Shown here piece after piece: positions 34,857 to 45,154 of a DNA stretch of 64,000 bases. Origin of the DNA: Strigamia acuminata (lineage: Eukaryota > Arthropoda > Chilopoda > Geophilomorpha > Linotaeniidae); contig OX442314.1 of the NCBI GenBank assembly GCA_949358305.1, forward strand, positions 62,001-126,000, given 5' to 3'. Each line of letters opens with the position of its first letter. Positions within the stretch are counted from its first letter, which is position 1. A program made the position numbers and the translations under genes. The notes beneath the pieces were generated by a model that was not told the origin of the DNA, ran no database searches, and saw only the letters and a program-made list of their open reading frames with translations.

Positions 34857-34870
34857 TGGGTGGCGGAGGA
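34857..34870 (+). promoter_or_regulatory. Polypurine tract of element C
   Basis: GGGTGGCGGAGGA directly precedes the 3' LTR (TGTCACGGAT). A purine-rich run at this position primes plus-strand DNA synthesis in LTR retroelements. Confidence 0.7.
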
Positions 34871-35393
34871 TGTCACGGATGTCCCTTCCCAATTCTTAAT
34901 TTTCAATTTATTTTCTACATTTCTTCCCGATTTAATTTATGCACGCAACCTTGTCGCGGTATTGTTTAACCTCAAACCCCGTTCTCGAGTTGGTGACAAT
35001 CGATCAGCTGATCACTCGATCAGCTGACCGATTGTTATAAATATCGCGTCGTGTCGATATGCCGACACTTCGCGACCGATACCCATTTGGACCACAAGTC
35101 AATTTATTTTCGTATCTATTTTTTCTGACCGTGCTCGCTCTAACTCCCACCTTTTTATTCATCCGGTGACATTCGAAGCCCCCATTTGAGCTACCGAATT
35201 ATCTGGAATTGGTCGATTATTTTCGATATAAAACATTATTCGATAACAAGAATCTAGTTGACAGAATTATTCAACGGAACCGGAGTTCTCGAATGACCGA
35301 CACCCACGCTGAAGGTCATTTTTACTACGGGGATTCCACGAACCTGCGACTGCGCGTTTAACACACGTTTTGTTTTGTAACGTCATTGTTACA
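34871..35393 (+). mobile_element. 3' LTR of element C
   Basis: 523 bp, the same length as the 5' LTR with no indel. The differences seen include GGGTG/GGATG, GCGACC/GCAACC, CCTCG/CCCCG, ATTGCG/ATCGCG, TTTCTTTT/TTTATTTT, TTTTCACT/TTTTTACT and CGCATTG/CGTTTTG. That is about 1.5 percent, so the insertion is not brand new. Confidence 0.92.
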
Positions 35394-38300
35394 GTATTTT
35401 ATGCCAAAAAATGCTGTATTTTATGCCAAAAAATGCTGTATTTTATGCCAAAAAATGCTGTATTTTATGCCAAAAAATGCTGTATTTTATGCCAAAAAAT
35501 GCTGTATTTTATGCCAAAAAATGCTGTATTTTATGCCAAAAAATGCTGTATTTTATGCCAAAAAATGCTGTATTTTATGCCAAAAAATGCTGTATTTTAT
35601 GCCAAAAAATGCTGTATTTTATGCCAAAAAATGCTGTATTTTATGCCAAAAAATGCTGTATTTTATGCCAAAAAATGCTGTATTTTATGCCAAAAAATGC
35701 TGTATTTTATGCCAAAAAATGCTGTTTTTGCGCATAAAAAGAATTTGTTTTTTGAAGAAATGTATTTTATACCAAAAAATGCTGTTTCGGTGCATTAAAA
35801 GCGTTTGTTTTTATGAGAAAAAATATTTTCTGCCTTCAAAATGCTGTTTTGGCGGATAAAAAGCGTTTGTTTTAATGAGAGAAAATATTTTATGCCTCCA
35901 GAATGCTATTTTGATGAATAAAAAGAGTTTGTTTTTGCGAATAAATGTATTTTATGTCAAAAAATGCTGTTTTTGCGCATAAAAAGACTTTGTTTTTTGA
36001 AGAAATGTATTTTATACTAAAAAATGCTGTTTCGGTGCATTTAAAGCGTTTGTTTTTATGAGAAAAAATATTTTAAGCTCTCAGTGCCCTCAGAGCCCTC
36101 AGAGCCCTCAGAGCCCTCAGAGCCCTCAGAGCCCTCAGAGCCCTCAGAGCCCTCAGAGCCCTCAGAGCCCTCAGAGCCCTCAGAGCTTTCAGAGCCCTCA
36201 GAGCCCTCAGAGCTCTCAGAGCCCTCACACCTCTCAGAGCCTTCAGAGCCCTCAGAGCCTTCAGAGCTCTTAGAGCCCTCACACTTCTCAGAGCCCTCAG
36301 AGCCCTCAGAGCCTTCAGAGCTCTCAGTGCCCTTAGAGCCCTCAGAGCCCTCAGAGCCCTCAGAGCCCTCAGAGCCCTCAGAGCCCTCAGTCCGCTCAGA
36401 GCTTTCAGAGCCCTCAAAGCCCTCAGAGCCCTCAGACTCAGAGCCCTCAGAGCCCTCAGAGCCCTCAGAGCTCTCAGAGCCCTCACACCTCTCAGAGCCT
36501 TCAGAGCCCTCAGAGCCTTCAGAGCTCTTAGAGCCCTCACACTTCTCAGAGCCCTCAGAGCCCTCAGAGCCTTCAGAGCCCTCAGAGCCCTCAGAGCCCT
36601 CAGATCCCTCAGAGCCCTCAGAGTCCTCAGAGCTCTCAGAGCCCTCAGACTCAGAGCCCTCAGAGCCCTCAGAGCCCTCAGAGCCCTCAGAGCCCTCAGA
36701 GCCCTCAGACTCAGAGTCCTCAGAGCCCTCAGTCCGCTCAGAGCTTTCAGAGCCCTCAAAGCCCTCAGAGCCCTCAGACTCAGAGCCCTCAGAGCCCTCA
36801 GAGCTTTCAGACTCAGAGCCCTTAGACTCAGAGCCCTCAGACTCAGAGCCCTCAGAAGTCTCAGAGCCCTCAGAAGTCTCAGAGCCCTCAGAAGTCTCAG
36901 AGCCCTCAGAGCCCTCAGAGCCCTCAGAGCCTCAAAAAACGCTGTATTTTATGCCAAAAAATGCTGTATTTTATGCCAAAAAATGCTGTATTTTATGTCA
37001 AAAAATGCTGTATTTTATGCCAAAAAATGCTGTATTTTATGCCAAAAAATGCTGTATTTTATGGGAAAAAATGCTGTATTTTATGCAAAAAAATGCTGTA
37101 TTTTATGCAAAAAAATGCTATATTTTATGCCAAAAAATGCTGTATTTTATGCCAAAAAATGCTGTATTTTATGCCAAAAATGCTGTATTTTATGCAAAAA
37201 AATGCTGTATTTTATGCAAAAAATGCTGTATTTTATGCCAAAAAATACTGTTTTTGTGCATAATAAGACTTTGTTTTTTGAAGAAATGTATTTTATACCA
37301 AAAAATGCTGTTTCGGTGCATTAAAAGCGTTTGTTTTTATGAGAAAAAATATTTTAAGCTCTCAGTGCCCTCAGAGCCCTCAGAGCCCTCAGAGCCCTCA
37401 GAGCTCTCAGAGCCCTCAGAGCCCTCAGAGCCCTCAGAGCCCTCAGAGCCCTCAGAGCCCTCAGAGCCCTCAGAGCCCTCAGAGCCCTCAGAGCTTTCAG
37501 AGCCCTCAGAGCCCTCAGAGCTCTCAGAGCCCTCACACCTCTCAGAGCTTTCAGAGCCCTCAGAGCCCTCAGAGCCTTCAGAGCTCTCAGTGCCCTCAGA
37601 GCCCTCAGAGCCCTCAGAGCCCTCAGAGTCCTCAGAGCCCTCAGAGTCCTCAGAGCCCTCAGAGCCCTCAGACTCAGAGCCCTCAGAGCCCTCAGAGCCC
37701 TCAGAGCCCTCAGAGCCCTCAGAGCCCTCAGAGCCCTCAGAGCCCTCAGAGCTTTCAGAGCCCTCAGAGCCCTCAGAGCTTTCAGAGCCCTCACACCTCT
37801 CAGAGCTTTCACAGCCCTCAGAGCCCTCAGAGCCTTCAGAGCTCTCAGTGCCCTCAGAGCCCTCAGAGCCCTCAGAGCCCTCAGAGCCCTCAGAGCCCTC
37901 AGAGTCCTCAGAGCCCTCAGAGCTCTCAGACTCAGAGCCCTCAGAGCCCTCAGAGCCCTCAGAGCCCTCAGAGCCCTCAGAGCCCTCAGAGCCCTCAGAG
38001 CCCTCAGAGCCCTCAGAGCCCTCAGAGCCCTCAGAGCCCTCAGAGCTTTCAGAGCTTTCAGAGCCCTCAGAGCCCTCAGAGCTCTCAGAGCCCTCACACC
38101 TCTCAGAGCTTTCAGAGCCCTCAGAGCCCTCAGAGCCTTCAGAGCTCTCAGTGCCCTCAGAGCCCTCAGAGCCCTCAGAGCCCTCAGAGCCCTCAGAGCC
38201 CTCAGAGTCCTCAGAGCCCTCAGAGCTCTCAGACTCAGAGCCCTCAGAGCTCTCAGAGCCTTCAGAGCTCTCAGTGCCCTCAGAGCCCTCAGAGCCCTCA

Positions 38301-39059
38301 GAGCCCTCAGAGCCCTCAGAGCCCTCAGAGTCCTCAGAGCCCTCAGAGCTCTCAGACTCAGAGCCCTCAGAGCCCTCAGAGCCCTCAGAGCCCTCAGAGC
38401 CCTCAGAGCCCTCAGAGCCCTCAGAGCCCTCAGAGCCCTCAGAGCCCTCAGACTCAGAGTCCTCAGAGCCCTCAGTCCGCTCAGAGCCCTCAGAGCCCTC
38501 AGAGCCCTCAGAGCCTCAAAAAACGCTGTATTTTATGCCAAAAAATGCTGTATTTTATGCCAAAAAATGCTGTATTTTATGGAAAAAAATGCTGTATTTT
38601 ATGGAAAAAAATGCTGTATTTTATGCCAAAAAATGCTGTTTTATGCCAAAAAATGCTGTTTTATGCCAAAAAATGCTGTATTTTATGCCAAAAAATGCTG
38701 TATTTTATGCCAAAAAATGCTGTATTTTATGCCAAAAAATGCTGTATTTTATGCCAAAAAATGCTGTATTTTATGCAAAAAAATGCTGTATTTTATGCAA
38801 AAAAAATGCTGTATTTTATGCAAAAAAATGCTGTATTTTATGCCAAAAAATGCTGTATTTTATGCAAAAAAATGCTGTATTTTATGCCAAAAAATACTGT
38901 TTTTGCACATAAAAAGACTTTGTTTTTTGAAGAAATGTATTTTATACCAAAAAATGCTGTTTCGGTGCATTAAAAGCGTTTGTTTTTATGAGAAAAAATA
39001 TTTTAAGCTCTCAGTGCCCTCAGAGCCCTCAGAGCCTTCAGAGCCCTCAGAAGTCTCAG
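35394..39059 (+). repeat. Composite satellite array, forward orientation (block 3)
   Basis: The 22-bp arrays are near 35394-35725, 36931-37245 and 38516-38900. The 60-bp modules are near 35726-36075, 37246-37355 and 38901-39005. The 9-bp arrays are near 36076-36930, 37356-38515 (about 1.16 kb) and 39006-39059. Some 22-bp units in 37080-37240 and 38620-38830 have lost or gained an A, or lack the TAT step, so this block is less homogeneous than block 2. The last 9-bp array is interrupted by the CACTG transposon. Confidence 0.95.
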
Positions 39060-40167
39060 CACTGGAAAAAAAATCAGATTTACTCACTTGTAAAGAATTG
39101 TAAATATATAGGTAGATGAATTTTACAAGTTTGTAAATTAGATTTACAAACAATTGAAAATAAGCCTTTTCCAAACTTATTTACAATCTGGAAAGAGACC
39201 ATTTCCGTGACTTTTTTTACAATAACTTTACAAACATTTTCAATTGTGTAATTATGAAATTTCATAATATATTTCCAATGTATTTCCAATGTATTTCCAA
39301 TATATTTCCAATATAAAAAACTACTACCCTCCATTTTGAAAAATTTAAATACACAAAGTCAATTTTTTTTTTAAGCTGTTTGATGTTTTATTTCAAACAC
39401 CATTCAACAATTAGTTTTCATTGATTTCATCACAATTTGCATGTTTTATTAACAGTTTTTTTTAGATTTATTTTAATCTTATAGTTTTCTTTTTTCTTAC
39501 CTTGACCTCTGCCAGAATTGAACCTGGAACCCTTTGTTCTAAAGACCACTGCTCTATCCACTAGGCTAGTATGACCTGTAGTAGTTTTATGCATAACTTT
39601 CTATATATAGTACTCCGTAACTTCTTTGTTAAATAATCTATTTGAGATTCATTGTATTAAAAATACAATCAATCTCACATTGATTATTTTTGGAAGAGTC
39701 GGATTGTTTCATCGACGGTACGTTTCATCGACACGTATTTCTCCGTCCCTGCGCCCTGATTGGCCCGATTTCATATTGTCCATGTCGGTTCGAAATTGGA
39801 TCGTTTTATTGTTCCTGACCGTATTTTATCTTGTTCTTGTTACATTTCAGATATTTAAATGTTACATTTAAATTTCAAGCATTTTCTTGCTTTTACATTA
39901 TTTTTACAATCATTGTAAAATGAAGTTTACAACACATTTCCATCTAAAAGAAAATTGATTGCAAACATAACATTTCAAACAAAAGATTTACAACTAATTG
40001 AAAATATGAATTTTCATCTCTAGGATTTACTACACATTTTCAGAAGTTTGGAAATATATAAATATTTCCAACACATTTCCAACAAATTTCCACATCGTAG
40101 TAAATTCAACTTTTCCATATAAATTTTCAACTTGGAAATGTTTGGAAATATGCTTTTTTTTCCAGTG
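39060..40167. mobile_element. CACTG-ended non-autonomous DNA transposon, 1108 bp
   Basis: The terminal inverted repeats are CACTGGAAAAAAAA at 39060 and its complement ending at 40167. The host 9-bp satellite is interrupted with a duplicated CAG (39057-39059 and 40168-40170), a 3-bp target duplication. CACTG ends with 3-bp duplications fit the CMC/CACTA superfamily; Chapaev also has CACTG ends but 4-bp duplications. No transposase frame is present. Both ends contain many short repeats of ATTTCCAA and TTTACAA. A second, truncated copy is at 52708-52950. A tRNA-like sequence lies inside. Confidence 0.85.
39504..39576 (-). tRNA. tRNA-like sequence (pseudo-tRNA or SINE head) with A and B boxes
   Basis: On the minus strand, TAGCCTAGTGG (39558-39568) fits the Pol III A box and GGTTCAATTCT (39514-39524) fits the B box, at normal tRNA spacing. 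A CCAG/CTGG T-stem can form. The acceptor and anticodon stems do not pair well and no anticodon can be assigned, so I treat it as a degenerate tRNA or tRNA-derived SINE fragment carried inside the CACTG transposon. It is absent from the truncated copy at 52708. Confidence 0.45.
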
Positions 40168-43100
40168 CAGAGCCCTCAGAGCCCTCAGAGCCCTCAGAGT
40201 CTCAAAAAACGCTGTATTTTATGCCAAAAAATGCTGTATTTTATGCCAAAAAATGCTGTATTTTATGCCAAAAAATGCTGTATTTTATGCCAAAAAATGC
40301 TGTATTTTATGCCAAAAAATGCTGTATTTTATGCCAAAAAATGCTGTATTTTATGTCAAAAAATACTGTTTTTGTGCATAATAAGACTTAATTTTTGAAG
40401 AAATGTATTTTATACCAAAAAATGCTGTTTCGGTGCATTAAAAGCGTTTGTTTTTATGAGAAAAAATATTTTCTGCCTTCAAAATGCTGTTTTGGCGGAC
40501 AAAAAGCGTTTGTTTTAATGAGAGAAAATATTTTATGCCTCCAGAATGCTATTTTGATGAATAAAAAGAGTTTGTTTTTGCGAATAAATGTATTTTATGT
40601 CAAAAAACGCTGTTTTTGCGCATAAAAAGACTTTGTTTTTTGAAGAAATGTATTTTATACCAAAATATGCTGTTTCGGTGCATTAAAAGCGTTTGTTTTT
40701 ATGAGGGAAAGTATTTTATGCCTAAAAAATGCTTATTTTGTACATAAAAAGCGTTTGTTTTATGAGAAAAAATATTTTAAGCTCTCAGTGCCCTCAGAGC
40801 CCTCAGAGCCCTCAGAGCCCTCAGAGCCCTCAGAGCCCTCAGAGCCCTCAGAGCCCTCAGACTCAGAGCCCTCAGACTCAGAGCCCTCAGAAGTCTCAGA
40901 GCCCTCAGAGCCCTCAGAGCCCTCCAAGCCCTCAGAGCCCTCAGAGCCCTAAAAAATGCTGTATTTTATGCCAAAAAATGCTGTATTTTATGCCAAAAAA
41001 TGCTGTATTTTATGCCAAAAAATGCTGTATTTTATGCCAAAAAATGCTGTATTTTATGCCAAAAAATGCTGTATTTTATGCCAAAAAATGCTGTATTTTA
41101 TGCCAAAAAATGCTGTATTTTATGCCAAAAAATGCTGTATTTTATGCCAAAAAATGCTGTATTTTATGCCAAAAAATGCTGTATTTTATGCCAAAAAATG
41201 CTGTATTTTATGCCAAAAAATGCTGTATTTTATGCCAAAAAATGCTGTATTTTATGCCAAAAAATGCTGTATTTTATGCCAAAAAATGCTGTATTTTATG
41301 CCAAAAAATGCTGTATTTTATGCCAAAAAATGCTGTATTTTATGCCAAAAAATGCTGTATTTTATGTCAAAGAATGCTGTATTTTATGCCAAAAAATGCT
41401 GTATTTTATGCCAAAAAATGCTGTATTTTATGCCAAAAAATGCTGTATTTTATGCCAAAAAATGCTGTATTTTATGCCAAAAAATGCTGTATTTTATGCC
41501 AAAAAATGCTGTATTTTATGTCAAAAAATGCTGTATTTTATGCCAAATAATGCTGTCTTTTATGCCAAAAAATGCTGTATTTCATGCCAAAAAATGCTGT
41601 ATTTTATGCAAAAAAATGCTGTATTTTATGCCAAAAAATGCTGTTTTTGCGCATAAAAAGACTTTGTTTTTTGAAGAAATGTATTTTATACCAAAGAATG
41701 CTGTTTCGGTGCATTAAAAGCGTTTGTTTTTATAAGAAAAAATATTTTCTGCCTTCAAAATGCTGTTTTGGCGGACAAAAAGCGTTTGTTTTAATGAGAG
41801 AAAATATTTTATGCCTCCAGAATGCTATTTTGATGAATAAAAAGAGTTTGTTTTTGCGAATAAATGTATTTTATGTCAAAAAATGCTGTTTTTGCGCATA
41901 AAAAGACTTTGTTTTTTGAAGAAATGTATTTTATATCAAAAAATGCTGTTTTTGCGCATAAAAAGACTTTGTTTTTTGAAGAAATGTATTTTATACCAAA
42001 AAATGCTGTTTCGGTGCATTAAAAGCGTTTGTTTTTATGAGGGAAAGTATTTTATGCCTAAAAAATGCTTATTTTGTACATAAAAAGCGTTTATTTTATG
42101 AGAAAAAATATTTTAAGCTCTCAGTGCCTTCAGAGCCCTCAGAGCCCTCGGAGCTCTCAGAGCCCTCACAGCTCTCAGAGCCCTCAGAGCCCTCAGAGCC
42201 CGCAGAGCCCTCAGAGCCCTCAGAGCCCTCAGAGCCCTCAGACTCAGAGCCCTCAGACTCAAAGCCCTCAGAAGTCTCAGAGCTCTCAGAAGTCTCAGAG
42301 CCCTCAGAAGTCTCAGAGCCCTAAAAAATGCTGTATTTTATGCCAAAAAATGCTGTATTTTATGCCAAAAAATGCTGTATTTTATGCCAAAAAATGCTGT
42401 ATTTTATGCCAAAAAATGCTGTATTTTATGCCAAAAAATGCTGTATTTTATGCCAAAAAATGCTGTATTTTATGCCAAAAAATGCTGTATTTTATGCCAA
42501 AAAATGCTGTATTTTATGCCAAATAATGCTGTCTTTTATGCCAAAAAATGCTGTATTTTATGCCAAAAAATGCTGTATTTTATGCCAAAAAATGCTGTAT
42601 TTTATGCCAAAAAATGCTGTATTTTATGCCAAATAATGCTGTCTTTTATGCCAAAAAATGCTGTATTTCATGCCAAAAAATGCTGTATTTTATGCAAAAA
42701 AATGCTGTATTTTATGCCAAAAAATGCTGTTTTTGCGCATAAAAAGACTTTGTTTTTTGAAGAAATGTATTTTATATCAAAGAATGCTGTTTCGGTGCAT
42801 TAAAAGCGTTTGTTTTTATAAGAAAAAATATTTTCTGCCTTCAAAATGCTGTTTTGGCGGACAAAAAGCGTTTGTTTTAATGAGAGAAAATATTTTATGC
42901 CTCCAGAATGCTATTTTGATGAATAAAAAGAGTTTGTTTTTGCGAATAAATGTATTAGATGTCAAAAAATGCTGTTTTTGCGCATAAAAAGACTTTGTTT
43001 TTTGAAGAAATGTATTTTATATCAAAAAATGCTGTTTCGGTGCATTAAAAGCGTTTGTTTTTATGAGGGAAAGTATTTTATGCCTAAAAAATGCTTATTT

Positions 43101-43714
43101 TGTACATAAAAAGTGTTTGTTTTATGAGAAAAAATATTTTAAGCTCTCAGTGCCTTCAGAGCCCTCAGAGCCCTCAGAGCCCTCAGAGCCCTCGGAGCTC
43201 TCAGAGCCCTCACAGCTCTCAGAGCCCTCAGAGCCCTCAGAGCCCGCAGAGCCCTCAGAGCCCTCAGAGCCCTCAGAGCCCTCAGAGCCCGCAGACTCAG
43301 AGCCCTCAGAGCCCTCAGAGCCCTCAGAGCCCTCAGAGCCCTCAGAGCCCTCAGAGCCCTCAGACTCAGAGCCCTCAGACTCAGAGCCCTCAGAAGTCTC
43401 AGAGCCCTCAGAAGTCTCAGAGCTTTCAGAGCCCTCAAAGCCCTCAAAGCCCTCAGAGCCCTCATAGCCCTAAAAAATGCTGTATTTTATGCCAAAAAAT
43501 GCTGTATTTTATGCCAAAAAATGCTGTATTTTATGCCAAAAAATGCTGTATTTTATGCCAAAAAATGCTGTATTTTATGCCAAAAAATGCTGTATTTTAT
43601 GCCAAAAAATGCTGTATTTTATGCCAAAAAATGCTGTATTTTATGCCAAAAAATGCTGTATTTTATGCCAAAAAATGCTGTATTTTATGCCAAAAAATGC
43701 TGTATTTTATGCCA
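40168..43714 (+). repeat. Composite satellite array, forward orientation (block 4)
   Basis: The 9-bp arrays are near 40168-40200, 40781-40950, 42116-42325 and 43141-43470. The 22-bp arrays are near 40201-40365, 40951-41640 (about 31 units), 42326-42725 and 43471-43714. The 60-bp modules fill the rest, with one duplicated module near 41883-42000. The block order closely follows block 2 (for example the CTCGGAGCTCTC 9-bp variant followed by GAAGTCTC), so the two are copies of the same higher-order array. It ends at the element A fragment. Confidence 0.95.
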
Positions 43715-43716
43715 GG

Positions 43717-45154
43717 TGAGTGGTCAACATCCGTCGGCGAGCCCAGTGGATCATGTGGAAGCGGCGAGCACGAGCGCACAGAGAGCTGGTTCCCTTAGCG
43801 AGTTGTTGTTGCGTTATGCGCATGTTTTCAGTGAGTGTCTCGGTACCTATAAGGGAGACCCAGTCAACCTTATTTTAAGGCCTGACGCGGTCCCCAGGTT
43901 TTACAGGCCCAGGCCGATCCCGCTGCCCTTGAGAGATGCGGTCAGTTCCGAAATCGATGATTTGATTAGTAAGGGGGTGTTTAAGCCAATCCCGTTTTCC
44001 GCATGGGGGACCCCCCTCGTCACAGTTCGCAAGAAAGATGGGGGGGTTCGCCTGTGTGGCGATTACAGGTCCACCGTCAACGCAAACCTGCAGCCAGACC
44101 CTTATCCTTTACGCCGCATTGCTGAGCTTTTAGCCTCCATCGGGAGGGCGCGAGTGTTCAGTACGCTTGACCTTAGGCAAGCGTATTTGCAAATCCCGTT
44201 GTCCGAGGGGTCGGCCATTATAGCGGCCGTCAACACGCCCAAGGGCCTGATGGCCGTTACGAGGCTCCCGTTCGGGACCATGCCTTCTGCAGGCATATTT
44301 CAGCGCATTATCATCTCGGTCTTGGACGGGGTGCCTCGTATTTTTGTGTACTTGGACGACATTCTTATGGCAACTTGGAGTTTGCCGGAGCATTTGTGGG
44401 TTTTAGAGCAAATTTTTGTCAGGTTGGCTGATAGGGGATTACATCTGGCCAGGGAGAAGTGCTTATTTTGTCAGAGTGGGCTAAATTTTTTAGGGTTTGC
44501 GATTAGTGAGAAGGAAGTGAAACCCATCGCGTCAAAAGTGGAAGCGGTGTTGGCAATCCCACCTCCGGTGGATGTGAAGGGCCTCAGAACCTTTTTGGGA
44601 ATGGTGGCTTTTTATGCCGTGTTCATTGAGCACTTGGCTGATAAGGCGACGCCACTGTATGAACTTCTGTGCACTGACGCAAATTGGGTTTGGAACCAGC
44701 GTAGGCAGAGGGCGTTTGATGGGATCAAGCGGGCTTTGACCTCCGCTCCAATTTTGACATACTACGACCTCCACCGTCCGTTGGTGGTCGCATCAGACGC
44801 GTCCCCTTACGGGGTTGGAGCCGTCCTTGCCCACGTGGATGAGTTAGAGAGAGAATACCCGGTCGATTTTGCTTTCCGGTCCGTCAGCCGCGCCGAGAGC
44901 AATTATGCGCAGATAGATAAGGAGGCGCTGTCGGTTGTATTCGCGGTGAGAAAGTTCCACATTTACCTTATGGATAGGAAATTTACGATATACACCGACC
45001 ATAAGCCCTTGCTGGGCATCTTGGGGTCTGACTGGCCGATCCCCTTGGTGGTCAGCCCCAGGATGCTCCGCTGGGCCTTGCTTTTATCGGCATATTCATA
45101 TGTGTTGCGGTATCGCAGGGGGACGGACAATTCTAATGCTGATGTCCTGAGTAG
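43717..45154 (+). pseudogene. Internal RT-RNase H fragment of element A
   Basis: This 1438-bp piece is colinear with 18841-20278 (offset 24876, no indel) and differs by a handful of substitutions, for example Gln to Pro in KGDQVNL, Val to Met after YLDDIL, Gly to Glu in SEKGVK and Arg to Gly in SPYRVG. It encodes the post-protease linker, all of RT with YLDD, and RNase H. It has no LTR, gag, protease or integrase and no target duplication. The left satellite joins through GG, the right through an AG/AGT overlap. It is open in frame with the satellite on its left, which is chance. Confidence 0.92.

Larger units (their letters stand above)
22844..35393 (+). mobile_element. Element C: complete 12.55-kb Ty3/Gypsy retrotransposon with an extra ORF
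   Basis: The parts in order are: 5' LTR, primer-binding site, gag, pol in the -1 frame (PR-RT-RNase H-AT-hook linker-integrase), a 39-base poly-A, a 751-bp spacer, a third ORF of 817 codons, about 900 bp of noncoding DNA, a purine tract and the 3' LTR. Both LTRs are 523 bp and differ at about eight positions that I could see. All frames are intact by eye. There is no target duplication; the flanks are instead mirror images (AAAATAC before, GTATTTT after), because the satellite polarity flips across the element. At 12.55 kb it is long for the family, mainly because of the linker and the third ORF with its flanks. Confidence 0.93.

Noticed and set aside
36084-38912. Very long open frame (942 codons) of Ser-Glu-Pro repeats joined to MLYFMPKNAVFYAKK repeats
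   Set aside because: The 9-bp unit has no stop in any frame and the 22-bp unit has none on its + strand, so long frames arise automatically in several phases, on both strands for the 9-bp unit. There is no start context, conserved frame or codon bias.
39504-39576. Functional tRNA gene
   Set aside because: A and B boxes are good, but the acceptor and anticodon stems do not pair and no anticodon can be read; kept only as tRNA-like.
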